Assembly: GCA_030654645.1 (NCBI GenBank)
Contig: JAURXC010000175.1
Coordinates: 1-7,826 of the forward strand
Length of the DNA stretch: 7,826 bases
From: Deltaproteobacteria bacterium
GTDB taxonomy: Bacteria > Desulfobacterota > Desulfuromonadia > Geobacterales > Pseudopelobacteraceae
Reading direction: 5' to 3'
The position numbers were made by a program, and so were the translations under genes. Positions 1 through 4,995 of the stretch are shown piece by piece. The notes beneath the pieces were generated by a model. It searched no databases. It was not told where the DNA came from and worked only from the letters and a program-made list of their open reading frames with translations. The number at the start of each line of letters is the position of its first letter. Position 1 is the stretch's first letter.

Positions 1-272
1 TGGCGCAAATTGAAAGTGACTGCGTAGCCGGTGAGCAGGCGCCGCATAAACGTTGCGAGTTTGATCTGCTGTGGCCGCAAAAGTATGTGAACGTGATTGT
101 CCAGGAAAGCCCAGGCAAGGCAGTCTGTACGGGTTTCTCCAAGAAGAGTGGAAAGGCGGGATGCAAATGAAAGGCAATCTTCGTCGTCAAGGAAGATAGG
201 GCATTTTTCAATGCCCCGAACGATAACATGGTGCAAAATACCGGGTATGTCGATTCTGGCGGTTCGTGGCAT
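1..272 (-). CDS. REP-associated tyrosine transposase (Y1/HUH, IS200-like), N-terminal part
   Basis: Reading leftward from an ATG at 272, an open frame of 90 codons runs off the left edge, so only the N-terminal part is visible. The protein begins MPRTARIDIPGILHHVIVRG, the usual opening of Y1-type transposases of the RayT group. At residues 58-65 it has DNHVHILL, whose His-x-His pair (H60, H62) is the metal-binding HUH motif of the family. The catalytic tyrosine would lie further along and is not in the window. Known family members are single-strand DNA endonucleases that act on palindromic ends or REP sequences; RayT proteins are usually single-copy, domesticated relatives of IS200/IS605 transposases. 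No strong ribosome binding site is seen before the ATG. Whether the gene is intact cannot be judged. The family call is firm; RayT versus a mobile IS200-like element is less certain because the flanks are missing. Confidence 0.85.
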   Translation of the reverse strand, partial: MPRTARIDIPGILHHVIVRGIEKCPIFLDDEDCLSFASRLSTLLGETRTDCLAWAFLDNHVHILLRPQQIKLATFMRRLLTGYAVTFNLR

Positions 273-355
273 GGGGTGATTTTATCAAACCAAGGAAAGT
301 TGGTCAACAACTTAACAGCGTCCCCTCACTAGCCTCGGTGTTCTCGCAGTTGGTT

Positions 356-994
356 TTATGGTTTTGTCAACTGCATTGGTCTGACCCTCTCAGGCTCGTG
401 CCATATATTGGTTTCGTTTGTCGGAACAAAGAGCTCGTCTTTACCTCGCATCACACGAAGGGTCTCGACCTTCAGAACTCCGGTTTCGTTGAAGTGGAAT
501 ACCCACAAGGATTCAACGAAGCGGCCATCGGCAACCATTTCCGACAATCTGGCGCCAACCTTGAAGGTAACCCCTGAACCTTGCTTGACCATGTCGAAGA
601 CACCAAGAATGTCCACGTCTCTCAACTCGGATACATACGGCTCAAGTGCTTTCCGCACTGCGTTCACAATTTTTGGTGTCTCGGTCGTGAAGGCACCGCG
701 AAGATCTTCCACTTCCATAACCTTGCTCATCATGAATTTGAACGTGGAGTCTTCTTTACTCTTGGCCTCCATATATTTTTGCAGGACTCTATTGCTGTAG
801 TTGCTCTTGCCGACGATGGCAGACTGAATGAGGTGAAACAATTCGTGGCAGTTCGGGCACAATTGAAGTGTGTGCCGGTTCTCTCCGCTTTGGGCAAAAC
901 TAAGGACATGGTGGCGATGGGAGATTGGATGCGCACAGCACGCGCAGGGAGTTGTGCGTTCCTGAAGAGTCGTCCTTCGTCGATCTGGCTTCAA
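356..994 (-). CDS. HNH endonuclease-like zinc-binding protein with unknown C-terminal region
   Basis: A 212-residue frame whose N-terminal 55 residues carry an HNH-type arrangement: C17-x2-C20, the H28-H29 pair, N39, then LCPNCHELFH with C46, C49, H50 and H54. Two CxxC pairs holding a zinc around an HH...N...H core are typical of HNH nucleases, so DNA cleavage is likely but unproven. Residues about 65-212 (a helical stretch, then a strand-rich part around 140-190) match nothing I recognise. The start is doubtful. The only standard start codon in this frame before the zinc motif is TTG at 994, without a well-spaced ribosome binding site. A -1 shift at the A5 run (996-1000 on the plus strand) would join it to an upstream frame with better starts (see 991-1053). 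The gene lies 3' of the lipoprotein gene on the same strand with a 122-nt gap, and 83 nt before the transposase. Overlapping plus-strand frames lack any family motif. It could be a defence or mobile-element nuclease; that is only a guess. Confidence 0.68.
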   Translation of the reverse strand: MKPDRRRTTLQERTTPCACCAHPISHRHHVLSFAQSGENRHTLQLCPNCHELFHLIQSAIVGKSNYSNRVLQKYMEAKSKEDSTFKFMMSKVMEVEDLRGAFTTETPKIVNAVRKALEPYVSELRDVDILGVFDMVKQGSGVTFKVGARLSEMVADGRFVESLWVFHFNETGVLKVETLRVMRGKDELFVPTNETNIWHEPERVRPMQLTKP

Positions 995-1053
995 GTTTTT
1001 GATGACTTCATCCTCTCGATTTCTTGTCCTACGCCCAAAGCTTGATCAGCCAC
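991..1053 (-). other. Possible out-of-frame N-terminus of the HNH gene (frameshift at an A5 run)
   Basis: On the minus strand a GTG at 1053 opens a 20-codon frame, with an internal ATG at 1011, that reads MADQALGVGQEIERMKSSKT if GTG is read as Met. It ends at a TGA (991-993) just inside the HNH frame. A shift of -1 at the AAAAA run would continue it as ...KSSKNLKPDRRR into the HNH protein. The run does not form a classical X-XXY-YYZ slippery heptamer, because the following codon is ACT. A one-base deletion, a sequencing error, or an unrelated overlap are all possible. The purine stretch GAGAGG touches the ATG directly, so it is not a well-spaced ribosome binding site either. Confidence 0.3.
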
Positions 1054-1116
1054 TTTTGGACCGGTCTATCGCTGGCAAAATCTTCGAACTCCGATGTTCT
1101 GCAACTCTGGGTTGGA

Positions 1117-1659
1117 TTATTGTATATCATGAGAAAGATACTCTTTCGAAAATCCACTCCAATCATGAAATTCAATCCTTTTGATTCCTGCTTTTTTAGC
1201 AGTCGCAATTAAAGAATAGTCATGGATTACCTTGTTAGCTTGATCTGCTTGAAAGTTTACCTTTACCTTCATAGTTCTTTTATTTTCACCTTTAAACGAT
1301 ATTTCTGTAGCTGTTCTAAATTCTGTTAGCCATTTGTGCGAAAAAACTTCTTTCAGTTCCTGCCGAGTATATTGAGAGGCTTCTAGAACCACAGGGACAT
1401 TAGCTTTTTCTTTTTCTTTTATATGGTCATCAACTTCCTTTAGTGCCTCCATGGCTTCCTTATAGCTTGAACTTCTGCTATCTACGCATTTGAGATGGTT
1501 TTCAATTTTTTTATAGTCTTGTAGAGTCTTATCCCGCTGGCATAGCAGGGTCTTTGCGTAGTCTAATTGTTTTTTACTTTCTGATTCGTAACGTTGACAA
1601 CCAGATAGGACAGCCATCACTAAAATTGAGACAATAAGTATCGATAGTAAATTTCTCAT
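1117..1659 (-). CDS. Small AT-rich lipoprotein of unknown function
   Basis: This 180-residue protein starts with a short basic end (MRN), a hydrophobic stretch (residues 4-17) and a lipobox L18-S19-G20-C21. It should therefore be exported, lipid-modified on C21 and anchored in a membrane; Q22 at the next position does not suggest the Asp inner-membrane retention signal. The mature part is Lys/Glu-rich and probably mostly helical up to about residue 85, with two cysteines (C40, C58) that might form a disulfide. It then has a mixed region with strand-like segments (about 118-138). I do not recognise the family. The start is well supported by GGAGGGG (1664-1670), with the GGAGG core 6 nt from the ATG. 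The gene is visibly richer in A and T than the aminotransferase and dcw genes, which suggests acquisition from elsewhere. A perfect hairpin lies 21 nt upstream of the start. Confidence 0.72.
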   Translation of the reverse strand: MRNLLSILIVSILVMAVLSGCQRYESESKKQLDYAKTLLCQRDKTLQDYKKIENHLKCVDSRSSSYKEAMEALKEVDDHIKEKEKANVPVVLEASQYTRQELKEVFSHKWLTEFRTATEISFKGENKRTMKVKVNFQADQANKVIHDYSLIATAKKAGIKRIEFHDWSGFSKEYLSHDIQ

Positions 1660-1663
1660 CTTT

Positions 1664-1670
1664 CCCCTCC
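1664..1670 (-). promoter_or_regulatory. Ribosome binding site of the lipoprotein gene
   Basis: On the minus strand GGAGGGG precedes the ATG at 1659, with 6 nt between the GGAGG core and the start codon. It is the strongest Shine-Dalgarno sequence on this strand and fixes the start of an otherwise unrecognised gene. Confidence 0.75.
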
Positions 1671-1680
1671 AACATCTTAT

Positions 1681-1710
1681 TCACCGGTTCACGCGCACGT
1701 GAACCGGTGA
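1681..1710. repeat. Perfect 13-bp inverted repeat (hairpin) with 4-nt loop
   Basis: TCACCGGTTCACG (1681-1693) is followed by CGCA and then by its exact complement CGTGAACCGGTGA (1698-1710). The hairpin lies between the 3' end of the aminotransferase gene (1811) and the 5' end of the lipoprotein gene (1659), both read leftward. Neither side has a run of T, so it is not a classical intrinsic terminator, although it could still stop or protect the aminotransferase transcript. Other readings are a REP-like palindrome of the kind served by RayT transposases, or a dyad operator for the lipoprotein gene. Only one copy is present in the window. Confidence 0.8.
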
Positions 1711-1810
1711 TCTCCCCAAATGGAACATTTATCCGGCATACTTGTCAGAGCTACTTGGGATCAACTACGCCGTCCGCACTTCCAGCCGTAACCCCTCAAT
1801 CTTCTCAAAA

Positions 1811-2983
1811 TCACACCGCCAGTTCCCGGAAACGCCGCACCGCCTCGGGGATGGTCTCCTCGCGGATGTTGCCGAAGGCCAGCCGCAGATACCCCTCCAG
1901 GCCGGCGCCGAAGACTTCGCCCGGCAGGCAGATGATGCCGGCCCGGTCCACCAGTATTTTGGCGGCTTCGCGGCCGCTGCAGCCGTCGAAGGGATGCCTG
2001 ACCCAGGCGAAGAAGGCGCCGCTGGACGAGAGGTGGAAACGGTTGCCCGGCTTCATGAATTCGGCCCGGAACAGGTCGTGGCGGCGGGCCATCATCTCGC
2101 GGTTGGCCGCTACCCAGCCATCCAGGTTTTCGACTCCGAATTTGACCGCGTGCTGGGTGATGCGCGGCTGGCAGACCGCCATCGTGTCCTGGGCCTTGAG
2201 GGCGTGGTGGATGAACCCTTCGGAAGCGGCCAGCAGGCCGGCGCGGTAGCCGGTCAGGGCGTAGGTCTTGCCGAACGAGGCGATATGCACCAGGTTTCCG
2301 CCCCACTCCGGGTCGCTGAACAGCTCGTGCGGACGGCTTCCGCCGGGGATGAACTCGTTGTAGGTTTCATCCAGCACCAGCGCGATATCGTGACGCCGGG
2401 CCACCTCCAGAAGCTCGCCGATCACAGCCGGCGGCGTGATGGCGCCGGTCGGGTTGCTGGGAGAGACCAGCAGGATCGCCCTGGTTCTGTCCGTGATCAG
2501 CCCCTCGATGGTGGCCGGGGAAGGCAGACCGCCATCGGCCTCGACAAAAGGCGCGCAGACGCCGCGGATGCCGAGCATGTCCAGCACCATCGGGTGGTCG
2601 AAGTAGCAGGGCGCCTGCAGCACGACCTCGTCACCGGCGCGGCAGAGGGTCACGATCGCCAGCCAGAAGGCCTGGCTGGCGCCGATAGTCAGGCAGAGAT
2701 TGGCAGGCGATAGCCGGGCGCCGTATTTGCGCTGGTAATAACTGCAAATTGCCTCGCGCACTTCTGGCAGACCCTCGTCCGGCGAGTATTTGGACAGGAG
2801 CGGGTCAGACAGCAGCCCGGACAGGTGATCCGTCAGCTCGGGGGCCGGGGCGTAATCCGGCACCGCCTGGCACAGGTCGATCAGTTCCGGGCCGTCGGCG
2901 GGACGCTGCGCAACCCAGTTCTTTACCTCGGAAATCGGCGGAAAATGGACCGCGGTTATCAGCGGTGAAAGGACCATGCTCAT
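1811..2983 (-). CDS. PLP-dependent aminotransferase, class I/II (fold type I)
   Basis: A complete 390-residue protein of the usual length for the aspartate/aromatic aminotransferase superfamily; it should move an amino group between an amino acid and a 2-oxo acid in the cytoplasm. Visible landmarks in order: the region around Y66 to G71; GASQAFW (101-107) at the cofactor phosphate-binding turn; SPSNPTG (174-180) with the conserved Asn177; DETYNEF (205-211) with Asp205 and Tyr208 facing the pyridine ring; SFGKTYALTGYRAG (236-249) with Lys239 as the Schiff-base lysine; and Arg367 in YLRLAFGN, the expected substrate carboxylate binder. All key residues are present, so it should be active. The substrate cannot be told from the sequence. 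The ATG at 2983 has GGAG 7 nt upstream. The gene is divergent from mraZ and shares a control region of about 180 nt with it. Confidence 0.92.
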   Translation of the reverse strand: MSMVLSPLITAVHFPPISEVKNWVAQRPADGPELIDLCQAVPDYAPAPELTDHLSGLLSDPLLSKYSPDEGLPEVREAICSYYQRKYGARLSPANLCLTIGASQAFWLAIVTLCRAGDEVVLQAPCYFDHPMVLDMLGIRGVCAPFVEADGGLPSPATIEGLITDRTRAILLVSPSNPTGAITPPAVIGELLEVARRHDIALVLDETYNEFIPGGSRPHELFSDPEWGGNLVHIASFGKTYALTGYRAGLLAASEGFIHHALKAQDTMAVCQPRITQHAVKFGVENLDGWVAANREMMARRHDLFRAEFMKPGNRFHLSSSGAFFAWVRHPFDGCSGREAAKILVDRAGIICLPGEVFGAGLEGYLRLAFGNIREETIPEAVRRFRELAV

Positions 2984-3012
2984 CTGTATCTCCAGTCGCT
3001 TTATTCGGCCCG

Positions 3013-3021
3013 ACTATAGCA
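3013..3021 (-). promoter_or_regulatory. Extended -10 promoter element for the aminotransferase gene
   Basis: On the minus strand TGCTATAGT fits the extended -10 form TGnTATAnT, one mismatch from TATAAT in the hexamer. No good -35 hexamer is found at 16-18 bp, which fits extended -10 promoters. Transcription would begin near 3006 and give a leader of about 20 nt that includes the GGAG ribosome binding site. Confidence 0.5.
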
Positions 3022-3074
3022 GAAATCCACAGCCCCGCACGCACAATTTTCTCCTACAAAATTCATGTTTTAAC

Positions 3075-3103
3075 TTGACACAACCCTTGACGGCGGCTAT
3101 AAG
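3075..3103 (+). promoter_or_regulatory. Sigma70 promoter of the mraZ/dcw cluster
   Basis: A perfect -35 hexamer TTGACA (3075-3080), a 17-bp spacer and a -10 hexamer TATAAG (3098-3103, one mismatch) make the best promoter in the window. The expected start is around 3110, directly before the GTGGAA repeats. It is placed to drive mraZ and the downstream division genes. Confidence 0.85.
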
Positions 3104-3113
3104 TTTCATCAAT

Positions 3114-3139
3114 GTGGAAAAAAGTGGAACATTGTGGAA
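3114..3139 (+). promoter_or_regulatory. MraZ operator: three GTGGAA repeats with 10-bp period
   Basis: GTGGAA occurs at 3114, 3124 and 3134, three direct copies exactly 10 bp apart, starting about 11 bp after the -10 hexamer. Known MraZ sites are direct repeats on one helix face: TGGGN with 5-nt spacers in E. coli, and AAAGTGK with 3-nt spacers in mollicutes. The middle copy here reads AAAGTGG, matching the second form. Binding would cover the transcription start and early leader, so repression of the cluster by MraZ is the natural inference. Confidence 0.82.
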
Positions 3140-3160
3140 AATAATGCCAACGAGAAGGCC

Positions 3161-3637
3161 ATGTTCAGGGGAATTTTCGAAACGACCATAGACGCCAAGG
3201 GGCGTACCAGCCTGCCGGCCAGGTTTCGGGAAGTCATGCTCGAAAAGCATGGCGACGAGCGTTTCTTCCTGACCAACTCGGTCCCGGTCGATCTGGGCGG
3301 CGGCATTTACAGCTCCGGCCTGCTGATATTCCCATACAACGAGTGGTTCGTCTTCGAAGAGAATTTCCGCGTCAGCAAGGGCTTCACCTCCGAACAACGC
3401 AAGAGCATCCTGCGCACGATCATTTCGCCGGCTCAGGAGTGCAGCGCCGACAAACTGGGACGCTTTCTGATTCCGCCTACTTTCCGCAAAAGCGCCGCGC
3501 TCGACCGCGAAGTCCAGTTCGTCGGCACAATGGACAAAATCGAAATCTGGAGCATGGCCGAGTGGGACAAGGTCCGCGCCCAGGATGTCAAGAACTTCCC
3601 CAGCGGCACTGAAGCCGCCGCTGAATTGGGACTGTAA
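3161..3637 (+). CDS. mraZ: Transcriptional regulator MraZ
   Basis: A 158-residue protein with the two AbrB-like swapped-hairpin repeats of MraZ: DAKGRTSLPARFR (11-23) and DKLGRFLIPPTFR (97-109), each with the D-x-x-GR core. MraZ forms ring-shaped oligomers that bind direct repeats upstream of its own gene and repress the dcw cluster. The frame is open from a GTG at 3134, but I choose ATG 3161 because it gives the family-typical start MFRG and because the GTG lies inside the third operator repeat. The ribosome binding site is weak (AGAAGG only 2 nt from the ATG, or GAG at 6 nt). A short insertion around residues 40-53 (VPVDLGGG...) separates the halves. The stop TAA overlaps the rsmH start as TAATG, so translation of the two is probably coupled. 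Confidence 0.95.
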   Translation: MFRGIFETTIDAKGRTSLPARFREVMLEKHGDERFFLTNSVPVDLGGGIYSSGLLIFPYNEWFVFEENFRVSKGFTSEQRKSILRTIISPAQECSADKLGRFLIPPTFRKSAALDREVQFVGTMDKIEIWSMAEWDKVRAQDVKNFPSGTEAAAELGL

Positions 3638-4572
3638 TGTCCGACTTCCGCCACCTGTCGGTGATGCCGGAGGAAGTGATCCGCTTCCTGGCGCCGAGTG
3701 ACTCCAAAACCTACCTGGACGGAACCCTGGGGGGCGGCGGCCACAGCCTGCTGATCCTTGAAAACGCGCCCAATGCCCTGCTGGTCGGCATCGACCGCGA
3801 CCAGGCCGCGCTGGCGGCCGCCGGAATACGACTGGCGGCATTCGGAGACCGTTTCCGGCCGGTGCATGGCGACTTTGCCGGCCTGGCCGGCCACCTGGAG
3901 ACTCTGGGCATATCGGCGCTGGACGGCTTCATCCTCGACCTGGGTGTTTCCTCGCACCAGCTTGACACCGGCCAGCGCGGCTTCAGCTTCCAGCAGGACG
4001 CGCCGCTGGATATGCGCATGGACACCAGTCACGGCAAAACCGCCGCCGACCTGCTCAACGACCTGCCGGAGCAGGAGCTGGAACGGATCATCGGCGAATA
4101 CGGCGAGGAACGCTGGGCCAGGCGGATCGCCGCCTTCATCGTCAACGCCCGGAACGAGTCGCCGATCACCACCACCTTCCAACTGGTGGACATCATCAAA
4201 GGCGCGGTGCCGAAGGCCAAGTGGGACGAGCGCATCCACCCGGCCACCCGCACTTTCCAGGGTCTGCGGATTGCGGTCAATCACGAGCTGGAAAGCCTGG
4301 AACGCGGGATGCGCGCAGCGCTGGACCTGCTCAAGCCGGGCGGCCGGGGCGTGATCATATCGTTTCACTCGCTGGAAGACCGCATCGTCAAGCACATCTT
4401 CCGCGAATACGCCGAAGGATGCACCTGCCCGCGTCAACTGCCGCTCTGCGTATGCGGCAAACAGCCGCGGGTAAAGATTCTGACCGGGCGGCCGGTCACC
4501 GCGACACAGCAGGAAACGGACGAGAATCCACGGGCACGCAGCGCCAAGTTGCGGGCCATTGAAAAGTTGTAA
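3637..4572 (+). CDS. rsmH: 16S rRNA (cytosine(1402)-N(4))-methyltransferase RsmH
   Basis: A 311-residue protein of normal length for RsmH (MraW), which puts an N4-methyl group on C1402 in the decoding centre of 16S rRNA using S-adenosylmethionine. Seen in order: the N-terminal FRHLSVMPEEV; the SAM-binding loop YLDGTLGGGGHS (26-37); GIDRD (51-55), whose acidic end should contact the SAM ribose; DGFILDLGVSSHQLD (96-110), the family signature around the active site; the substrate-recognition insert (RGFSF...DMRMD, about 114-129 onward); FHSLEDRIVK near the end of the catalytic domain; and a basic C-terminus ending RSAKLRAIEKL. A cysteine-rich stretch, CTCPRQLPLCVC, precedes that end. The start overlaps the mraZ stop by one base and has no clear ribosome binding site of its own, in keeping with coupling. 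All expected motifs are intact. Confidence 0.97.
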   Translation: MSDFRHLSVMPEEVIRFLAPSDSKTYLDGTLGGGGHSLLILENAPNALLVGIDRDQAALAAAGIRLAAFGDRFRPVHGDFAGLAGHLETLGISALDGFILDLGVSSHQLDTGQRGFSFQQDAPLDMRMDTSHGKTAADLLNDLPEQELERIIGEYGEERWARRIAAFIVNARNESPITTTFQLVDIIKGAVPKAKWDERIHPATRTFQGLRIAVNHELESLERGMRAALDLLKPGGRGVIISFHSLEDRIVKHIFREYAEGCTCPRQLPLCVCGKQPRVKILTGRPVTATQQETDENPRARSAKLRAIEKL

Positions 4573-4578
4573 ACCCAT

Positions 4579-4619
4579 CCCCTCCCGGTTTGATCCCATG
4601 ACAAGAGTGGGTTGAGGGG
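4579..4619. repeat. Imperfect stem-loop / degenerate repeat between rsmH and ftsL
   Basis: CCCCTC (4579-4584) pairs exactly with GAGGGG (4614-4619), and inside it CCCA (4595-4598) pairs with TGGG (4608-4611). Unequal unpaired stretches lie between the two helices. It occupies half of the only real gap in the dcw genes here. The minus strand reads through it as LTPLNPLLSWDQTGRG, the sort of meaningless peptide that dispersed C/G-rich intergenic repeats give when translated. A repeat relic or a weak attenuating structure is possible. There is no T-run, so it is not a standard terminator. Confidence 0.45.
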
Positions 4620-4640
4620 AGTCAGATTCAAGCTGTACAA

Positions 4641-4646
4641 AGAGGT
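4641..4646 (+). promoter_or_regulatory. Ribosome binding site of ftsL
   Basis: AGAGGT lies 7 nt before the ATG at 4654. This decides the ftsL start over the in-frame TTG at 4612, which lies inside the stem-loop and would add 14 residues unlike any FtsL. Confidence 0.75.
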
Positions 4647-4653
4647 AATCATC

Positions 4654-4995
4654 ATGGCACAAGCAAGAGCAGATTATGGCAAGGTAGCCGCACCGCGCGC
4701 ATTCGGCGGAGCGGAACTGGCGTCCCATCGCATCGACATATTCAAGTACCTGATGATCTGCATGATCCTGTTCACGATTGTGTCGGTCTTTCACGTCTGG
4801 TCGCGCTTCAGGCTGGTTGAGCTTAACCTGCAGATAACCGAGGTCAGCCGTCAACTGAAAGACGCCGAGCAAGAGCAAAAGCGCCTGAAACTGGAAGCAG
4901 CCTCGCTGAAGACTCCGGCGCGCATCGAAACCATTGCCAAAAATGAGCTGGGCATGGCGCTGCCGAACGAGCTGCAGGTAATTCACGTCAAATGA
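4654..4995 (+). CDS. ftsL: Cell division protein FtsL
   Basis: A 113-residue bitopic membrane protein: a cytoplasmic tail of about 30 residues, one transmembrane helix (about 32-49, YLMICMILFTIVSVFHVW), then a periplasmic coiled-coil segment (about 52-85, with leucines and isoleucines at heptad-like spacing between charged residues). It ends in a short region with RIETIAKNELGM (90-101), the weakly conserved C-terminal signature of FtsL/FtsB-like proteins. In the divisome FtsL joins FtsB and FtsQ and helps activate FtsW-FtsI. Sequence conservation in this family is low, so the call rests on topology, size and position between rsmH and ftsI. The stop overlaps the ftsI start as ATGA, which suggests coupled synthesis of the two partners. 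Confidence 0.88.
   Translation: MAQARADYGKVAAPRAFGGAELASHRIDIFKYLMICMILFTIVSVFHVWSRFRLVELNLQITEVSRQLKDAEQEQKRLKLEAASLKTPARIETIAKNELGMALPNELQVIHVK

Noticed and set aside
297..313. Short inverted repeat AAGTTG-GTCAA-CAACTT between the HNH and transposase genes
   Set aside because: The 6-bp, AT-rich stem has no T-run and is short enough to occur by chance.
408..1045. Plus-strand frames of 130 and 154 aa opposite the HNH gene
   Set aside because: No motif or ribosome site supports them, whereas the minus strand encodes an ordered set of zinc ligands.
1742..2713. 323-aa open frame on the plus strand opposite the aminotransferase
   Set aside because: The aminotransferase on the other strand has every PLP-binding motif. 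The plus-strand product is low-complexity, rich in G, A, D and R, and has no motif.
3087..3110. Second -35-like hexamer TTGACG at 3087-3092
   Set aside because: No -10-like hexamer lies 16-18 bp downstream, and the neighbouring TTGACA pairs with TATAAG at the ideal 17 bp.
3014..3841. 275-aa open frame on the minus strand over the mraZ promoter and gene
   Set aside because: It covers the promoter, operator and mraZ antisense and has no family features.
3433..4986. 517-aa open frame on the minus strand opposite mraZ, rsmH and ftsL
   Set aside because: It runs antisense to three recognised genes with intact family motifs. Long antisense frames are expected in GC-rich coding DNA, and its product has no recognisable domain.
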